A stretch of DNA of 64,000 nucleotides from Rhizobium aethiopicum (GCF_900094625.1 NZ_FMAJ01000011.1:124001-188000); one strand, 5' to 3'; counted from the first letter of the stretch, positions 50,690-59,860 are shown. Made by a program: numbers and translations. The notes: generated by a model from the letters alone, not told the origin.

Positions 50690-52333
50690 GTGCCCGATCG
50701 AAGCAGCAGCTGGTATGAGGAGGCTGTGATCTACAGCATCGATGTTGAGAAGTTCGCCGACGGCAACGGTGACGGTATCGGTGACTTCATCGGTCTCTCG
50801 GATAAGCTGCCCTATCTTTCAGAGCTGGGGATCACCTGCATCTGGCTTTTGCCGTTCTACCGCAGCCCGGACCGCGACAACGGTTATGACATCAGCGATT
50901 TCTACTCGATCAATCCGAAGGTCGGAACGCTTGATGACTTCCTGACATTCCTGCATGGCGCCGGTGAGCATGGCATTCGGGTGATCATCGATCTCGTCGT
51001 CAATCACACATCCGACCAGCATCCGTGGTTTCAAGCCGCCAGGCGAGACGACGAGACGCGCTACCGCGACTATTATGTCTGGACCGCCGATCCTCCTCCC
51101 GTCGCTTCCGGCGCCCGATCCATTTTCCCAGGCGAGGTCGACAGCCTCTGGACCTATGACGAGGTGGCGAGAGCCTATTATTTCCACAGTTTCTATGAGT
51201 TTCAGCCCGAACTGAACGCTGCCAATCCGCAGGTCCAGGAAGAGATGTTGCGCATCGTCGACTACTGGATCGCGTTCGGCGTCAGCGGGTTCAGGCTCGA
51301 CGCCGCCCCGCTCATCATCGCCCACAAGGGCCTGGAGCACGCCAATCCTCGCGATCCGCACGGCATCCTGAGACAGATCGGCAGCTATGTGCAAAGCAGG
51401 CGCCCGGGTGGCGTGCTGCTCGGAGAGGTCAATCTTTCACCGGGGGCTTCCGACGCCTTTTTTGGGGAAGGCGACCAACTCCAACTGCTGCTCAACTTCA
51501 TGCTTGCCTGCTATCTCTTCGCTGGTTTCGCTGGGGAAGACGCGGCCTCGATCAATCGCGGGCTGAGCCTCCTTCCGGAGCCACCACCCGGTTGCGGCTG
51601 GGTCAATTTCCTCCGCAACCTCGACGAGCTCGATTTTTCCAGGGTTCCTGCGGATTTGAAGAAGAAGGTCTTCGACGCCTTCGCGCCGAAGGAAGAGATG
51701 CAGGCATTCGGACGCGGTATCCGCCGTCGCGTTGCACCCATCTTGAACGGCGACCAGCGCCGGATGGAACTCGCCTTCAGCATCATCTTTTCTCTGAGCG
51801 GGCCGCCGCTTATCGTCTATGGCGATGAGATCGGCATCGGCGAGGATCTTTCACAGTCCGGACGCAATACGGTGAGGGTACCGATGCAATGGTCGGCGGA
51901 GAGGAATGCCGGCTTCTCCAGTGCCAATGCCGGAAAACTGTGCCAACCAATCGTCGCCGATGGGCCGTTTTCCTACAAGAAGGTGAATGTCGCCGATCAA
52001 TCCAGGGATGCTAATTCCCTGTTGAACGGGATCAGGCGCTTCATTTCTCTTCGCCGGAATCAACCGATCTTCACAAAGGGGCGCCTGGTGAGACTGAGTG
52101 CCGAGGATCCGGCCGTTTTCGTCCACGGTTTTGAAGACGCCGGGTCGCTTCTGTTGCTCGTCCACAACCTCGCGGGCCGGTCAATCGACACGGAAATCAA
52201 CTTTGCCGGCATGCAGCCCAGGAAGTTTCGAGATCTGATCGGCGATGTCGAGTACGAAGGTATCACCCAGCCGCGCTTGGAGCTCGAGCCCTATGCCTAC
52301 CACTGGTTTATTTCCGAAGGTAACGGATCATGA
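50690..52333 (+). CDS. Trehalose synthase-like GH13 enzyme (alpha-amylase family)
   Basis: 547 residues from a GTG at 50690 with GACAGGAG nine bases upstream. A GH13 barrel of the trehalose synthase (maltose alpha-D-glucosyltransferase) type: WYEEAVIYSIDVEKFADGNGDG, IDLVVNHTSDQHPWF, nucleophile Asp in GVSGFRLDAAP, acid/base Glu in LLGEVNLSPG, and FLRNLDELDFSR in place of the usual HD motif (a family variant: NLDELD). The altered motifs make plain trehalose synthase uncertain. It is coupled (ATGA) to a TIGR03885-type flavin oxidoreductase, a recurrent pair of unknown purpose. Confidence 0.82.
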   Translation: MPDRSSSWYEEAVIYSIDVEKFADGNGDGIGDFIGLSDKLPYLSELGITCIWLLPFYRSPDRDNGYDISDFYSINPKVGTLDDFLTFLHGAGEHGIRVIIDLVVNHTSDQHPWFQAARRDDETRYRDYYVWTADPPPVASGARSIFPGEVDSLWTYDEVARAYYFHSFYEFQPELNAANPQVQEEMLRIVDYWIAFGVSGFRLDAAPLIIAHKGLEHANPRDPHGILRQIGSYVQSRRPGGVLLGEVNLSPGASDAFFGEGDQLQLLLNFMLACYLFAGFAGEDAASINRGLSLLPEPPPGCGWVNFLRNLDELDFSRVPADLKKKVFDAFAPKEEMQAFGRGIRRRVAPILNGDQRRMELAFSIIFSLSGPPLIVYGDEIGIGEDLSQSGRNTVRVPMQWSAERNAGFSSANAGKLCQPIVADGPFSYKKVNVADQSRDANSLLNGIRRFISLRRNQPIFTKGRLVRLSAEDPAVFVHGFEDAGSLLLLVHNLAGRSIDTEINFAGMQPRKFRDLIGDVEYEGITQPRLELEPYAYHWFISEGNGS

Positions 52334-53355
52334 CGCTCATCGGCTATCACGCGTCCCATGAACAATTTTCGCCAAGTGAGCTCCTTGTATATGTGCAGGC
52401 GGCGGAGGCCGCAGGTTTCGACGCCGTGATGTCGTCCGATCACCTGACGCCATGGAGCGAGCGGCAGGGGCAGTCGGGCTTTGCCTGGGCCTGGCTAGGG
52501 GCGGCGCTCCAAGCCACGCAGTCCATTCCGTTCGGTATTATCACCGTCCCGATGGGCTGGCGTTATCATCCGGCAATTACTGCGCAGGCTGGCGCGACGA
52601 TCGCAGAGATGTTTTCGGGACGGTTGCCGTGGATCGCGGTCGGTAGCGGGCAAGCCATGAATGAACACGTCATCGGTAAACGCTGGCCTTCCAAGTCGGA
52701 AAGAAACGAACGGCTACTGGCGGCGGTCGAGATCATGCGGGACTTGTGGTCGGGGAAGCTTGTCAGCCGGGCAGGGCCCATAAAGGTCGATCAGGCCCGC
52801 ATCCATACTCTTCCCGACGAAATTCCTCGCATTGTTGCCGGCGCTCTTTCGCCGGAAACGGCTGAGTGGGCGGGAGACTGGGCGGATGCGCTTATCACCA
52901 TCAACCAACCGCCTGACAAGCTCGGCAAAATCGTCGATGCCTTCCGGCGCGGCGGCGGCAAGGAAAAGCCGCTCTACCTGCAGACACATGTTTCCTACGC
53001 TGGCTCCGACGAGGACGCCAGGGCAAATGCCTTCGAGCAGTGGCGGAGCAACGCAATTTCTGCCGCAATCTCCGAAACGCTTCGGTTGCCGGAAGAATTC
53101 GATGAAGCGTGTCTGAAAGTACGGCCGGAAGACATGGACGAGCATGTGCGCATCTCGGCCGATCCGCAACAGCATGTCGAGTGGCTGAAAGCTGACGTCG
53201 CGATGGGATTCGAAGAGATCTACATTCACAATGTCGGGCGCAATCAGTGCGAATTCATCGAAGTCTACGGACGCGAGGTCTTGCCTGCTCTCAGAGCCGG
53301 CGGGACAGTCGCTGCATCGGATCTCTCAGTCCGGGGGAACTTGAAGGGCAGGTGA
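52330..53355 (+). CDS. LLM-class flavin-dependent oxidoreductase, TIGR03885-like
   Basis: 341 residues, luciferase-like monooxygenase fold: MTLIGYHASHEQFSP, VMSSDHLTPWSERQGQSGF, IITVPMGWRYHPAITAQA and FSGRLPWIAVGSGQAMNE. It probably uses FMN, possibly F420-like chemistry. The substrate is unknown. The start overlaps the preceding GH13 stop by four bases. This neighbour pairing is typical of the family I know as TIGR03885, seen beside trehalose synthase-like amylases. Confidence 0.85.
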   Translation: MTLIGYHASHEQFSPSELLVYVQAAEAAGFDAVMSSDHLTPWSERQGQSGFAWAWLGAALQATQSIPFGIITVPMGWRYHPAITAQAGATIAEMFSGRLPWIAVGSGQAMNEHVIGKRWPSKSERNERLLAAVEIMRDLWSGKLVSRAGPIKVDQARIHTLPDEIPRIVAGALSPETAEWAGDWADALITINQPPDKLGKIVDAFRRGGGKEKPLYLQTHVSYAGSDEDARANAFEQWRSNAISAAISETLRLPEEFDEACLKVRPEDMDEHVRISADPQQHVEWLKADVAMGFEEIYIHNVGRNQCEFIEVYGREVLPALRAGGTVAASDLSVRGNLKGR

Positions 53356-53430
53356 GGGATCAATTGACGAGGACTTCAAATGCGGCTGCTCGCACACGCG
53401 CCGCACCAGTTGCCTGCCGAAGGAGGTATT

Positions 53431-53883
53431 ATGTTCAAGAAATACGCCTACGCCTGGATCACAGTCGGGTTCTTTCTATTTTCGCTCGCCGGCCACTGGT
53501 TGTTTGGGTGGTTTGCTTTCGTCGGCGAGCAGCAGAGCCACGGCCAAGCCCCCGATATGAACGCCTACCTCATGGAGATGGGTCGAGACACCTTTGAAAA
53601 TTGGCAGTCCGAATTCCTGCAATTGCTCTGGCAGGTCGTCGGTCTCGCATACTTTCTCTATATCGGATCTCCGTCTTCGAAGGAAAATGATGACCGCACG
53701 GAAGCCAAACTGGACGCGCTGATCAGATTAAATGGCGGAGAAAAAGCCGAGGCGATCATTGCCGAGATCGATAGGCACTTCATGAGAACCGGTGGACATG
53801 CGGGACCGTATGCGCATGAATTGGAGACGCGCAGAGGCCCCCAGAGGGTCGGCGACGCCACCCAGGCAGGCTCAGGCGAATGA
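53431..53883 (+). CDS. DUF6766-type membrane protein
   Basis: 150 residues, with an exact AAGGAGG at 53420-53426 before the ATG. Two membrane segments (about 6-32 and 62-80) flank a periplasmic or outer loop ending FENWQSEFLQLLWQVVGL, and a soluble hydrophilic tail follows. This matches the DUF6766 family as I recall it. No function is known. It is 75 bases after the LLM gene and may be in the same transcript. Confidence 0.8.
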   Translation: MFKKYAYAWITVGFFLFSLAGHWLFGWFAFVGEQQSHGQAPDMNAYLMEMGRDTFENWQSEFLQLLWQVVGLAYFLYIGSPSSKENDDRTEAKLDALIRLNGGEKAEAIIAEIDRHFMRTGGHAGPYAHELETRRGPQRVGDATQAGSGE

Positions 53884-54096
53884 CGGAGCTGCCGGTCCAT
53901 CGCGCCTTGCAGGCGCCCAAGGGAACCTAGTGCGCGCGGCGGATTGCATCGCACCGAAGTCACGCTCGCCAACGAAATTGGGAGCGGCCGCGTCTATTTC
54001 CAGCACAAGGCCTCCAAAGCACGCCACCGGGGTACGCTAGCGCACGGAAACAAGTCTCTCCAGACGACGTTCGGTCTACGGCAGTCAGGAGGATTC

Positions 54097-54933
54097 GTGC
54101 CGCACGATGAACAGATATTGGCCATCGCCACCGCGCTTGAACGCAGGCAGGCCATTTTGTTCGTTGGGGCAGGAATATCAATGAATGTCGGCTTGCCGTC
54201 CTGGTCCCGCCTCATCGAACACATGTTGATGGATCTGGGCCTGCCTTCGTCGTTCGCCGCAGAGCACGGCACAACCTATCAAGAAATCGCGGAGTATTAC
54301 CGGTTGAGACACGGCTCATTGTCTCAGTTGGTCGAATGGATGAAACGCGAGTGGCGGATTTCGCCGGATCAGCTGAGGACTTCGGAGCTGCATCGGCTCA
54401 TCGTGGAATTGGACTTTCCTCTCGTTTACACCACAAATTATGATGCAAATCTGGAAATGTCCTATGAGACGTTCGGACGCCCATTCACGCGGATCACAAG
54501 TGCGAAAGACATGGCGACCGCGCCGGTCGGCAGAACGCAAATCGTCAAGTACCATGGCGATTTCTCCGATCCGGACACGCTCGTGCTGACAGAGTCCGAT
54601 TATTTCGATCGCCTGTCGTTCGACGCTCCCTTGGACATTAAATTCAGGAGCGATGCCTTCGCCTCGACGTTGCTGTTCGTCGGCTACAGCATGTCAGATC
54701 TGAATATTCGCTTTCTGCTCCATCACCTGTGGTCAACATGGCGCCGAACAGGGCTGGACCGACACCGGCCGCCGCTATTTCTCTTCATGCACGAGCCAAC
54801 CGAAGTCCAAGTACACGTTCTGAAGAGGTGGGGCGTCACCGTCCTTAGCGGCGATGGTGAGAATTCAGGTCACTCCCTTGCTCAGTTCCTCGAACGGCTG
54901 CTTGAACGACGAAATCCGAACGACTGCGGTTAA
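54097..54933 (+). CDS. SIR2-domain protein
   Basis: 278 residues from a GTG at 54097, chosen because AGGAGG lies at 54087-54092; an in-frame start at 53944 lacks an RBS and gives a non-family N-terminus. SIR2 motifs are intact: GAGIS at 24-28, TTNYD at 112-116, KYHGDF with H153, and LFVGYSMSDLNIR near 205. This is the SIR2-like group of bacterial NAD-binding or NAD-cleaving domains, common in antiphage proteins, but no second domain or partner is obvious here. It converges on treZ with a four-base overlap of stops. Confidence 0.85.
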   Translation: MPHDEQILAIATALERRQAILFVGAGISMNVGLPSWSRLIEHMLMDLGLPSSFAAEHGTTYQEIAEYYRLRHGSLSQLVEWMKREWRISPDQLRTSELHRLIVELDFPLVYTTNYDANLEMSYETFGRPFTRITSAKDMATAPVGRTQIVKYHGDFSDPDTLVLTESDYFDRLSFDAPLDIKFRSDAFASTLLFVGYSMSDLNIRFLLHHLWSTWRRTGLDRHRPPLFLFMHEPTEVQVHVLKRWGVTVLSGDGENSGHSLAQFLERLLERRNPNDCG

Positions 54934-56918
54934 GTGTCGGGATCCCCGGTTCGCAAAATGCCGGCTTGCCACTCCTCCATGGCCACTGCCGGCGCGTTTC
55001 GCTGATTCTGGTGTTTTGCGGAGGCAAGAACGAGGGCAATTTCCCCGTTCAATACCCAGCGCTTCTGAAAGTCATAGGGGCGGCGTCCGCTGCCACCATA
55101 GGAGGCATCTTCACTGGACCACAAGAGATGCCATTGGTGCGCCCCCGGTGGAGCAAAAAGCGGATCCGGCAGACTGTCTATCACGAGATCATTGCCGAAG
55201 TTGATCAGCAATAATCGCTCGTCAGACGGTTCCTCCGCGAAGAACCTCAGGAGAAAGGCGGTGCTGGACAAAATACTGCCGTCCATTTGACCGTCACTGG
55301 CGCAAGCCTGGCGAGAAAATGCCTTATCCTTCCGGCGTAGATCCAGCAGGTCGCGATGAAGCTGAACGACTGCCGCGTTCCGCTCCCATTCGCTCCAATC
55401 AAGCTTTACCTCGTCGAACGTCGCGCGTGCACATGGATCCGCCATGTGTCCGAGAAGGCCTTCATCCCTCAGATTCGGGAACTGGCTGATAAAACTACGT
55501 CGTCCCTGCCGTACGATGTCGGCGATTTCTCCGTCGTGATCTGCGAAATAATGGAACGGAGAACAGGAACCAAACTCCTGTCCCTGAAAGAGCATGGGCG
55601 TCTGCGGCCCCAGCAGCTCGAGAGCTGTGAGCGCCCGAAGGCGGGCTGGCGATGTTATTCGACCGATCCTGGCGCCCGTTCCGGAATTAGCGATCTGGTC
55701 GTGATTTTGGAGGAAATGCACGAAATTCCACGGCTTCAGGTCGAGCCCGGCGGTTCCCCGGGGCCTATCTTGCCAATCATATCGCTGCCCCTGAAACAGG
55801 CAGCCATATTTGGCGGCGGAAACGAACTCCTGCGCCGTGCCGCGATGGTCATGATAATAGGCTTCGTTGCGGCCCGTCAGCGCGACGGTCGCGGAGCGGT
55901 GGAAATCATCGTTCCACAAGGCATCCAGCCCATGCCCTCCCATCTCAGCCGGCCGCACCATTTCGGCTTGTTGCGGTTCATTCTCGCTGACCAGATAGAT
56001 CTGCCGCTCTCCCGCGGCTGCCCGAGCTTCCCTGGCGATGAGGGTGACGATGTGTTCCTGGCTCTTGTCGAACAGCGCCTGCGTTGCATCGATACGCAGT
56101 CCATCGAAGTGGAATTCGTCGATCCAGTAGGCTGCGTTCTTTGCGACATATTCGCGAACACCATGGCTGTTCGGGCCATCGAAATTGATCGCCTTGCCCC
56201 ACTCGTTCGAGTAGCGCTCGGTGAAGTAATCTGGTGTGAATTCGTTAAAACGCTCGCCGTGGCCGAAGTGATTGTAGACGACATCGAGGATCACTCCGAT
56301 GCCCATCCGGTGGGCTTCGTCGACGAAAGCGCGCACATCATCCGGTGTTCCATAGAGGTGGGTAGGGGCAAAAAGCAGCGTGCCGTCATAGCCCCAGCCG
56401 AACTGGCCTTCAAACTCATTGATCGGCATTATTTCCAAACAATTGATGCCGATTTCACGAAGGTTTGCCAGTTTCTCCCTTGCCGCCGCAAAAGTACCCT
56501 CTTTCGTGAAGGTGCCGACATGCATCTCGTACAGAACAGCTCCGAAGGGCTGCATGCCTTGCCAATCGGGATCGTTCCACTGATAAAGCGCCGGGTCGAC
56601 GACGACTGAAGGCCCTGATGGACCAGTTGGCTGAAACCGCGAGGCAGGATCGGCAAGAAGATCGCCAGCATCTCCAAAGTGGAAATGGTATTCTGTACCT
56701 GCGGCGTGACCAGGCAAATAACAGGTGAAGTAACCCTCTTCCTCCGGCGTCATCTCGTATTCGGAATTTTCGGCGATCAGGAGAAAACAGCGTTTCCTCG
56801 CGGGAGCCCATATTCGGAAAGAAACGCCGCCGGGATCAACCTCCGCTCCGATCGGGAGACGTCGGCTTGAACGAGGGGGAAGTGGTTTTGACTTTTCGCT
56901 GCTTGGACTGTCGCGCAT
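54930..56918 (-). CDS. treZ: Malto-oligosyltrehalose trehalohydrolase TreZ
   Basis: 662 residues. An N-terminal carbohydrate-binding beta domain (LPIGAEVDPGGVSFRIWAPARK) is followed by a GH13 barrel with the TreZ-type segments YEMHVGTFTKEGTFAAA, MPINEFEGQFGWGYDG, LDVVYNHFGHGERF, nucleophile Asp in FDGLRIDATQAL, Glu in LVSENEPQQ, and LQNHDQIANSGTG. It frees trehalose from maltooligosyl-trehalose. The partner TreY is not in the window. The length is somewhat above the usual ~580-600 residues, from a longer C-terminus. Confidence 0.92.
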   Translation of the reverse strand: MRDSPSSEKSKPLPPRSSRRLPIGAEVDPGGVSFRIWAPARKRCFLLIAENSEYEMTPEEEGYFTCYLPGHAAGTEYHFHFGDAGDLLADPASRFQPTGPSGPSVVVDPALYQWNDPDWQGMQPFGAVLYEMHVGTFTKEGTFAAAREKLANLREIGINCLEIMPINEFEGQFGWGYDGTLLFAPTHLYGTPDDVRAFVDEAHRMGIGVILDVVYNHFGHGERFNEFTPDYFTERYSNEWGKAINFDGPNSHGVREYVAKNAAYWIDEFHFDGLRIDATQALFDKSQEHIVTLIAREARAAAGERQIYLVSENEPQQAEMVRPAEMGGHGLDALWNDDFHRSATVALTGRNEAYYHDHRGTAQEFVSAAKYGCLFQGQRYDWQDRPRGTAGLDLKPWNFVHFLQNHDQIANSGTGARIGRITSPARLRALTALELLGPQTPMLFQGQEFGSCSPFHYFADHDGEIADIVRQGRRSFISQFPNLRDEGLLGHMADPCARATFDEVKLDWSEWERNAAVVQLHRDLLDLRRKDKAFSRQACASDGQMDGSILSSTAFLLRFFAEEPSDERLLLINFGNDLVIDSLPDPLFAPPGAHQWHLLWSSEDASYGGSGRRPYDFQKRWVLNGEIALVLASAKHQNQRNAPAVAMEEWQAGILRTGDPDT

Positions 56919-56943
56919 GGCTCTCTCTGGAGATCCCTGCGCT

Positions 56944-56968
56944 AACTTCGGCGGCCGAACGATGTTCC
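56944..56968 (-). promoter_or_regulatory. EcfG-like promoter of treZ
   Basis: Minus strand: GGAAC (56968-56964), 16-base spacer, AGTT (56947-56944), ending 25 bases before the treZ start. Same form as the two sites at 50.6 kb. Confidence 0.5.
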
Positions 56969-57094
56969 CATAAGCGGTCCGTCACCTTCGGATTAAGTGG
57001 CGGCAATCAAGCTCCAACTCCGCAGCTTGGTTGCCGCTCACTCACACGCGAATGTACCCGGCGGATCGGACTTGTCTGCGGGGTTCGAAGCCCG

Positions 57095-58408
57095 TCATTC
57101 CGCCGCCTGACGGGCCATCGGGTTGTTCGGGTGCGTCGTCCAGTTGGCGTAGTTCGGGTCGACGGTGCGACCGGTGCGCTTGTCGAGGGCGCCGGCAGCG
57201 AGCGGTTCCATGGTGATGCAGTTTTCGACCGGGCAGACGTTGACGCAGAGATTGCAGCCGACGCATTCCTCTTCGATCACCTCGAAATGACGCAGACCAT
57301 TGACGACATTGGTAATTGCCTGATGCGAGGTGTCTTCACATGCGATGTGGCAGCGGCCGCATTTGATACAGGCATCCTGATCGATCTTGGCCTTGGCGAC
57401 GTAGTTGAGGTTGAGATACTGCCAGTCGGTGACGTTGGGCACGGCGCGGCCGGTAATGTCGTCGAGGCTGCGATGGCCCTTTTCGTCCATCCAGTCGGAA
57501 AGACCCGTTATCATCTCCTGCACGATCTTAAAGCCATAGGTCATCGCGGCCGTGCAGATCTGGACATTGCCGGCCCCGAGAACGAGGAATTCGGCCGCAT
57601 CCCGCCAGGTGGTGATGCCGCCGATGCCCGAGATCGGCAGACCGTAGGTTTCGGGATCACGGGCGATCTCGGCGACCATGTTGAGTGCGATTGGCTTGAC
57701 CGCCGGGCCGCAGTAACCGCCATGGCTGCCCTTGCCGCCGACCGTCGGGTTGGGGGCGAAATTGTCGAGATCGACGGACACGATCGAATTGATCGTATTG
57801 ATCAGCGAGACGGCATCGGTGCCGCCGGCCTTGGCGGCGCGGGCAGGGCGGCGGATGTCGGTGATGTTGGGCGTCAGCTTGGTGATGACTGGCATGCGGG
57901 TGTACTGCTTGCACCAGCGCACCACCATTTCGATATATTCCGGCACCTGGCCCACGGCCGAGCCCATGCCGCGCTCCGACATGCCGTGCGGACAGCCGAA
58001 GTTCAGTTCGATACCGTCAGCGTTAGTCTCTTCGACCAGAGGCAGAATCGACTTCCAGGCCTGCTCCTCGCAAGGCACCATGATCGAGGCGATCAGCGCC
58101 CGATCCGGCCAGTTCATCTTGACCTGCTTCATTTCGCGCAGGTTTGTGTAGAGGTCGCGGTCGGTAATGAGCTCGATATTGTTGAGGCCCAGCAGCCGGC
58201 GGTCGGCGCCAAAGATGGCGCCATAGCGCGGGCCGTTGACGTTGACGACCGGAGGTCCTTCTTCGCCGAGGGTCTTCCAGACCACGCCGCCCCAGCCCGC
58301 CTTGAAAGCGCGCTCGACGTTATAAGCCTTGTCGGTCGGCGGCGCGGACGCCAGCCAGAATGGGTTCGGGGATTTGATGCCGACGAAATTATTGCGGAGA
58401 TCAGCCAT
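57095..58408 (-). CDS. preA: NAD-dependent dihydropyrimidine dehydrogenase subunit PreA
   Basis: 437 residues. A dihydroorotate-dehydrogenase-like FMN barrel (NPFWLASAPPTDKAYN, NFGCPHGMSERGMGSAVGQ with the catalytic Cys, ITKLTPNITDI, GIGGITTWRDAAEF) is followed by a C-terminal pair of 4Fe-4S motifs (CIKCGRCHIACEDTSHQA and CVGCNLCVNVCPVENCI). It reduces uracil and thymine to the dihydro forms with PreT. It lies 14 bases after preT. The RBS is GGGGAGAG. Confidence 0.95.
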   Translation of the reverse strand: MADLRNNFVGIKSPNPFWLASAPPTDKAYNVERAFKAGWGGVVWKTLGEEGPPVVNVNGPRYGAIFGADRRLLGLNNIELITDRDLYTNLREMKQVKMNWPDRALIASIMVPCEEQAWKSILPLVEETNADGIELNFGCPHGMSERGMGSAVGQVPEYIEMVVRWCKQYTRMPVITKLTPNITDIRRPARAAKAGGTDAVSLINTINSIVSVDLDNFAPNPTVGGKGSHGGYCGPAVKPIALNMVAEIARDPETYGLPISGIGGITTWRDAAEFLVLGAGNVQICTAAMTYGFKIVQEMITGLSDWMDEKGHRSLDDITGRAVPNVTDWQYLNLNYVAKAKIDQDACIKCGRCHIACEDTSHQAITNVVNGLRHFEVIEEECVGCNLCVNVCPVENCITMEPLAAGALDKRTGRTVDPNYANWTTHPNNPMARQAAE

Positions 58409-58422
58409 TGTTCTCTCTCCCC

Positions 58423-59784
58423 TTAAGCAACCGCGACAGCCGGAGCGGCTGTTGCGGAGAAGGTGCGATGGATGGATTCGGCCGCGTCGCGGCCATGGGC
58501 AACGGCTGAAACCGTGAGATCCTCGCCGCCGAAGACGCAGTCGCCGCCGGCCCAGACGCGGTCGAGCGAGGTGTGCCCTTCGGCGTCGACGGCGATGCGG
58601 CCGGATTCCATGCGCAGCGAGCCCAGCCCCGCGGCATCGAAGGTCTGGCCGATCGCCTTGAAGACCTGATCGGCGGCGATCACGCCGGTTTCGCCGGTGC
58701 CGACGAGGCGGCCTTCGACGATCTTGGTATATTCCACCTCGATGGCTGCAACTTTGCCGTCCTGCGACAGGATCGATTTCGGCGCCAGCCAGTGACGAAT
58801 GATGACGCCGTTCGAGCTGGCCAGATCCTGCTCGTATTCGGAGGCGTTCATGTGCTCCTTGCCGCGGCGGTAACAGATCGTCACCTCCTCGGCGCCGAGC
58901 AGCTTTGCCTGCACGGCCGCGTCGATCGCCGTCATGCCGCCGCCAAGGACGACGACGCGGCGGCCGATAGCGATGTCGCTCTTGTCCTCGGCCTGGCGAA
59001 GGGCGGCGATAAAATCGACGGCGTCGTCGACACCGGCGAGGTTTTCGCCCTCGATGCGCAACGCATTGACGCCAGCAAGGCCGATGCCAAGGAAGACGGC
59101 GTCATATTGCGCCTGCAGATCGGAAAGCGAAAAGTCGCGGCCGAGAAGGGCGCCGTGCCGGACGTCAATGCCGCCGATCGACATGATATAGTCGACCTCC
59201 TTCTGAGCGAAATCGTCCACGGTCTTATAGGTGGCGATGCCGTATTCGTTGAGGCCGCCGGATTTTTCCCTGCCGTCATAAATCGTCACGGTATGACCCT
59301 TCACCGCCAGGCGATGGGCGGCGGCAAGCCCTGCCGGGCCGGCACCGACGACGGCGACCCTCTTTCCTGTCGCTTCGGCCCTGACATAGAACTGCTTTCC
59401 GGCCTGCATGGCGGCATCGGTTGCGTAACGCTGCAGGCGGCCGATCTCGACGGGCCGTTCCTCAGCCGTGTTGCGCACACAGGCCTGTTCGCAGAGCTCT
59501 TCGGTGGGACAGACACGGGCACACATGCCGCCGAGAATGTTCTGGTCGAAGATCGTCTTCGCCGAGCCGAGCGGGTTGCCGGTCGAAATCTGGCGAATGA
59601 AGAGCGGAATGTCGATCGAGGTGGGACAGGCCGTCATGCACGGCGCGTCATAACAGAAATAACAGCGATCGGCGGCGACCAGCGCCTCATGATTGTCGAG
59701 GCGCGGATGCAGATCGGAAAAATTAGCCTCATACTCGGCGGGCGAAAGCCTGCCGGCATGAATCCCAGTTTCCAGACGTTCCAT
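58423..59784 (-). CDS. preT: NAD-dependent dihydropyrimidine dehydrogenase subunit PreT
   Basis: 453 residues, GltD-like. N-terminal Fe-S cysteines (CYFCYDAPCMTACPTSIDIP and CARVCPTEELCEQACVRN) precede FAD-binding GAGPAGLAAAHRLA (about 146-159) and NAD-binding VLGGGMTAIDAAVQAKLLG. It passes electrons from NADH to PreA. A RutR-like site lies about 60 bases upstream of its start. It is first of the preTA pair, which is separated from hydA and the amidase by 15 kb of other genes. Confidence 0.95.
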   Translation of the reverse strand: MERLETGIHAGRLSPAEYEANFSDLHPRLDNHEALVAADRCYFCYDAPCMTACPTSIDIPLFIRQISTGNPLGSAKTIFDQNILGGMCARVCPTEELCEQACVRNTAEERPVEIGRLQRYATDAAMQAGKQFYVRAEATGKRVAVVGAGPAGLAAAHRLAVKGHTVTIYDGREKSGGLNEYGIATYKTVDDFAQKEVDYIMSIGGIDVRHGALLGRDFSLSDLQAQYDAVFLGIGLAGVNALRIEGENLAGVDDAVDFIAALRQAEDKSDIAIGRRVVVLGGGMTAIDAAVQAKLLGAEEVTICYRRGKEHMNASEYEQDLASSNGVIIRHWLAPKSILSQDGKVAAIEVEYTKIVEGRLVGTGETGVIAADQVFKAIGQTFDAAGLGSLRMESGRIAVDAEGHTSLDRVWAGGDCVFGGEDLTVSAVAHGRDAAESIHRTFSATAAPAVAVA

Positions 59785-59844
59785 TGAAGTTCCCTCATTA
59801 TTGGTAAACGGCCTGTGAGAGAAAGCGTAACTCAGGTTTAAAAA

Positions 59845-59860
59845 TTTATCAAACGGTAAA
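59845..59860. promoter_or_regulatory. RutR-like operator in front of preT
   Basis: TTTATC-AAAC-GGTAAA, two inverted six-base half sites with the same N4 spacing and the same right half as the site at 41208. It lies about 60 bases upstream of the preT start, where a repressor would block transcription. Confidence 0.6.

Noticed and set aside
53922..53946. GGAAC-like element upstream of the SIR2 gene as an EcfG promoter
   Set aside because: At 16-17 base spacing the -10 reads ATTG or TTGC, not xGTT.
54087..54109. ATG at 54107 as the start of the SIR2 protein
   Set aside because: It is out of frame with the SIR2 motifs. The GTG at 54097 is in frame with AGGAGG upstream.
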